Part shown: positions 5,873 to 7,061 of the stretch, piece by piece | Numbering within the stretch: the first letter of the stretch is position 1 | How the letters are laid out: each line of letters opens with the position of its first letter | Assembly: GCA_023392995.1 (NCBI GenBank) | Contig: JAEWMZ010000261.1 | Location: 1 to 7,061, forward strand | Direction of reading: 5' to 3' | From: Bacillota bacterium | GTDB taxonomy: Bacteria > Bacillota > Clostridia > Lachnospirales > Lachnospiraceae | DNA length: 7,061 bases | Notes under the pieces: model-generated | Told to the model about the DNA's origin: nothing | Database searches by the model: none | What the model saw: the letters and a program-made list of their open reading frames with translations, nothing else | Made by a program: the position numbers and the translations under genes

Positions 5873-6529
5873 CTACTGTCTTGTAATTCCTTCCTGTTTC
5901 AGTTTTCCAATAATCAAAGAATACCTTATCAGCAAAGGGGTAAGTATCAAAATCAATACTGATACCAGACTCACTACAACACCATTAAATATTTCATTCC
6001 CTGACATGCGGATTATTCCAAAATCATAACCAAAATACCTCATTACTCCCAATAGCAAAAGAAGTGCAAAAATAACGTCAGCTGTTAAGAAGGAGCGTTG
6101 CGCCTTTTCATAAAATGTAATCTTCTCCGTTACACTCGAGTATGTGTTCAGTTCAAGCCCATCATTTTTCTTTTCAATAATTAACAGCTCCTTATTAACA
6201 TTCCCTGGTGCAGTTCCAAAGGATATTCCCTTTTTCCCATAGAATCTCATCCTGCCATAGCCAAGGGACAACTTCCCATAATTAATGTTTTTCTTAAATA
6301 CTGCTAATCCTAACTCTTCTAAGAAATCAATATATTCGCTCGCTTCTCGCTTCGACTTGTCAGCAACAATATCTACTATATATGTGTATTCCTTAGGGGC
6401 GCATTCCTCAAAGAAATATCCCCAGTTCGAAAGACGAACCAATCGAAATCCCTTGGAAGCCATTTCATTCAACCATTTTTCTTGTCCAAGGATAGGATCC
6501 AGGAAAAATCTATACCGTCTCGTTGCCAT
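5873..6529 (-). CDS. DUF2812 domain membrane protein, partner of the PadR regulator
   Basis: This 218-residue protein has a soluble DUF2812-type N-terminal part followed by two membrane helices. The family pattern is visible at residues 16-57: QEKWLNEMASKGFRL, then YFFEECAPKEYTYIVDI, the usual W-L-x-x-M-A-x-K-G ... Y-x-F-x-x-x-x-P-x-x-Y-x-Y. Helices are at about 148-167 and 181-205, with a basic end. AAGGAGG lies 8 bases ahead of the ATG, inside the end of padR, and the genes overlap by 20 bases, so translation is coupled. DUF2812 proteins are commonly found directly after PadR regulators in Firmicutes. Their function is not established; a membrane sensor or effector controlled by the repressor is one possibility. 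A terminator follows. Confidence 0.88.
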   Translation of the reverse strand: MATRRYRFFLDPILGQEKWLNEMASKGFRLVRLSNWGYFFEECAPKEYTYIVDIVADKSKREASEYIDFLEELGLAVFKKNINYGKLSLGYGRMRFYGKKGISFGTAPGNVNKELLIIEKKNDGLELNTYSSVTEKITFYEKAQRSFLTADVIFALLLLLGVMRYFGYDFGIIRMSGNEIFNGVVVSLVSVLILILTPLLIRYSLIIGKLKQEGITRQ

Positions 6530-6857
6530 AGGTATCGCCTCCTTCTATAATGCAATGAGCAGTTGAACATAACTCTTCTAATCTTTGCAGCTCTTTTAAA
6601 GCGATCTCGTTTCCTGTTTCGGTTATTTTGTATTCCTTTTTTCTGTCGTCCTCTAAGTTTATGCATCGTTCGATCCAATTCTTTTTTTCTAATACATTTA
6701 TGATCCCATATAATGTTCCTGCACCTAATATGACTCTGCCTGATGTCATATCTGCAACGAACTTCATAATCCCATACCCATGCTTTGGCTTGTAGACAGA
6801 GAGCAGGACATAGAAGGTCGCCTCTGTGAGAGCTCCGCCTTTTATATTTTCATGCAA
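6510..6857 (-). CDS. PadR family transcriptional regulator
   Basis: A 115-residue winged-helix repressor of the short PadR type. The N-terminal domain shows LTEATFYVLLSVYKPKHGYG (10-29), the recognition helix GAGTLYGIINVLEKKNWI (45-62) and the wing DRKKEYKITETG (71-82), followed by one dimer helix. The start is TTG at 6857-6855. The only nearby ATG (6853-6851) is in another frame and stops after two codons, and an in-frame TGA lies just upstream. AGGAG sits 10 bases before the TTG, which leaves the normal N-terminus MHENIKGG for this family. A weak start and long spacing suggest low expression. PadR proteins usually repress their own operon and are released by a small ligand; the ligand here is unknown. 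The gene overlaps the DUF2812 gene by 20 bases. Confidence 0.92.
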   Translation of the reverse strand: MHENIKGGALTEATFYVLLSVYKPKHGYGIMKFVADMTSGRVILGAGTLYGIINVLEKKNWIERCINLEDDRKKEYKITETGNEIALKELQRLEELCSTAHCIIEGGDTYGNETV

Positions 6858-6870
6858 AAAATCTCATCTC

Positions 6871-6913
6871 CTATATCGTTAAACGTAATACAACTATATC
6901 ATTAAACGTAATA
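6871..6913. promoter_or_regulatory. Twin 20-bp direct repeats, probable PadR operators
   Basis: CTATATCGTTAAACGTAATA (6871-6890) recurs at 6894-6913 with one change (position 6901), a spacing of 23 bases. Each copy is an imperfect dyad with core CGTT-N-AACG (one copy CATT) and TAT/ATA outer ends. One copy fills the -35/-10 spacer. The other covers the transcription start and touches the ribosome site. Binding there would block transcription, which fits autoregulation by the adjacent PadR protein. Confidence 0.65.
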
Positions 6914-6921
6914 GATGTCAA
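6893..6921 (-). promoter_or_regulatory. Sigma-A type promoter of the padR-DUF2812 genes
   Basis: On the minus strand TTGACA (6921-6916) and TATAGT (6898-6893) are 17 bases apart, a near-consensus promoter. Transcription should begin near 6886, giving a leader of about 28 bases before the TTG start. Confidence 0.8.
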
Positions 6922-6932
6922 CTAAGTTCTAC

Positions 6933-7061
6933 CTATTTCAGCTCTGAAAGGTAAACTTCTTTAACGTAACCTGTTTTCACCCAAAATAGCAATTGTGGAA
7001 ATCTTTTCTCTGTTTTATGGATTTCCAGGTAAGTTATCCACATCATATATTTAGACTCATT
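6933..7061 (-). CDS. C-terminal fragment of an unidentified protein (partial)
   Basis: On the minus strand a frame is open from the window edge to TAG at 6935-6933, giving 42 residues. They include YLEIHKTEKRFPQLLFW and end VKTGYVKEVYLSELK. The mix of aromatic, charged and aliphatic residues looks like real protein, and the frame stops just before the padR promoter, as expected for an upstream gene on the same strand. Two methionines near the edge have no ribosome site, so the gene probably begins outside. I do not recognise the family. No terminator is visible between it and padR, so some readthrough is possible. Confidence 0.5.
   Translation of the reverse strand, partial: NESKYMMWITYLEIHKTEKRFPQLLFWVKTGYVKEVYLSELK

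Noticed and set aside
7034..7042. TTATCCACA, a perfect DnaA box
   Set aside because: A single copy inside a probable coding end, with no cluster, AT-rich unwinding region or replication gene nearby. It is not evidence of an origin.

Overview
The window looks like a piece of a low-GC Gram-positive chromosome, most likely an anaerobic Clostridia/Lachnospiraceae-type bacterium. The reasons are the AT-rich intergenic DNA, strong AGGAGG-type ribosome sites, a PadR/DUF2812 pair, a BspA-like leucine-rich-repeat protein tail and a CydDC-like ABC pair with no cytochrome bd genes in view. This placement is inference; no marker gene is present.

Left part, plus strand: the last 41 codons of a probable leucine-rich-repeat surface protein (1-128), then about 300 bases with no gene. 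That gap holds an intricate repeat (191-406): two 53-base direct copies around a long hairpin whose arm can pair with either copy. The repeat ends only 20 bases before a complete isochorismatase-family cysteine hydrolase (427-957), which is followed by a factor-independent terminator (1008-1067).

Middle, minus strand, read right to left: a promoter (5633-5661) drives a small DUF454/YbaN-like membrane protein (5594-5178), then a CydD-like half-transporter (4868-2991) and a CydC-like half-transporter (2994-1285). The two ABC genes overlap by ATGA and should form one heterodimeric exporter. What it carries cannot be read from the sequence; for CydDC relatives, thiols and haem have been proposed. 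An 18-base tandem repeat lies at the end of the ybaN-like gene. In the neighbouring frame it encodes a repetitive Gln/Asn/Arg-rich tail, which a one-base change in an A run would join to the protein. The CydD-like protein carries an unusual tail of similar composition.

Right part, minus strand: a PadR-type repressor (6857-6510, TTG start) overlaps a DUF2812 membrane protein gene (6529-5873), and the pair ends in a terminator (5797-5835). Two 20-base repeats with a CGTT-N-AACG core sit in the padR promoter, one in the -35/-10 spacer and one over the start of transcription, as expected for autorepression. A further minus-strand gene fragment of unknown function enters at the right edge (7061-6933).

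Most of the window is ordinary metabolism, transport and regulation. The least explained parts are the hairpin repeat, the two Q/N/R-rich C-terminal tails in one operon, and the PadR-box-like sequences in the cydD leader.
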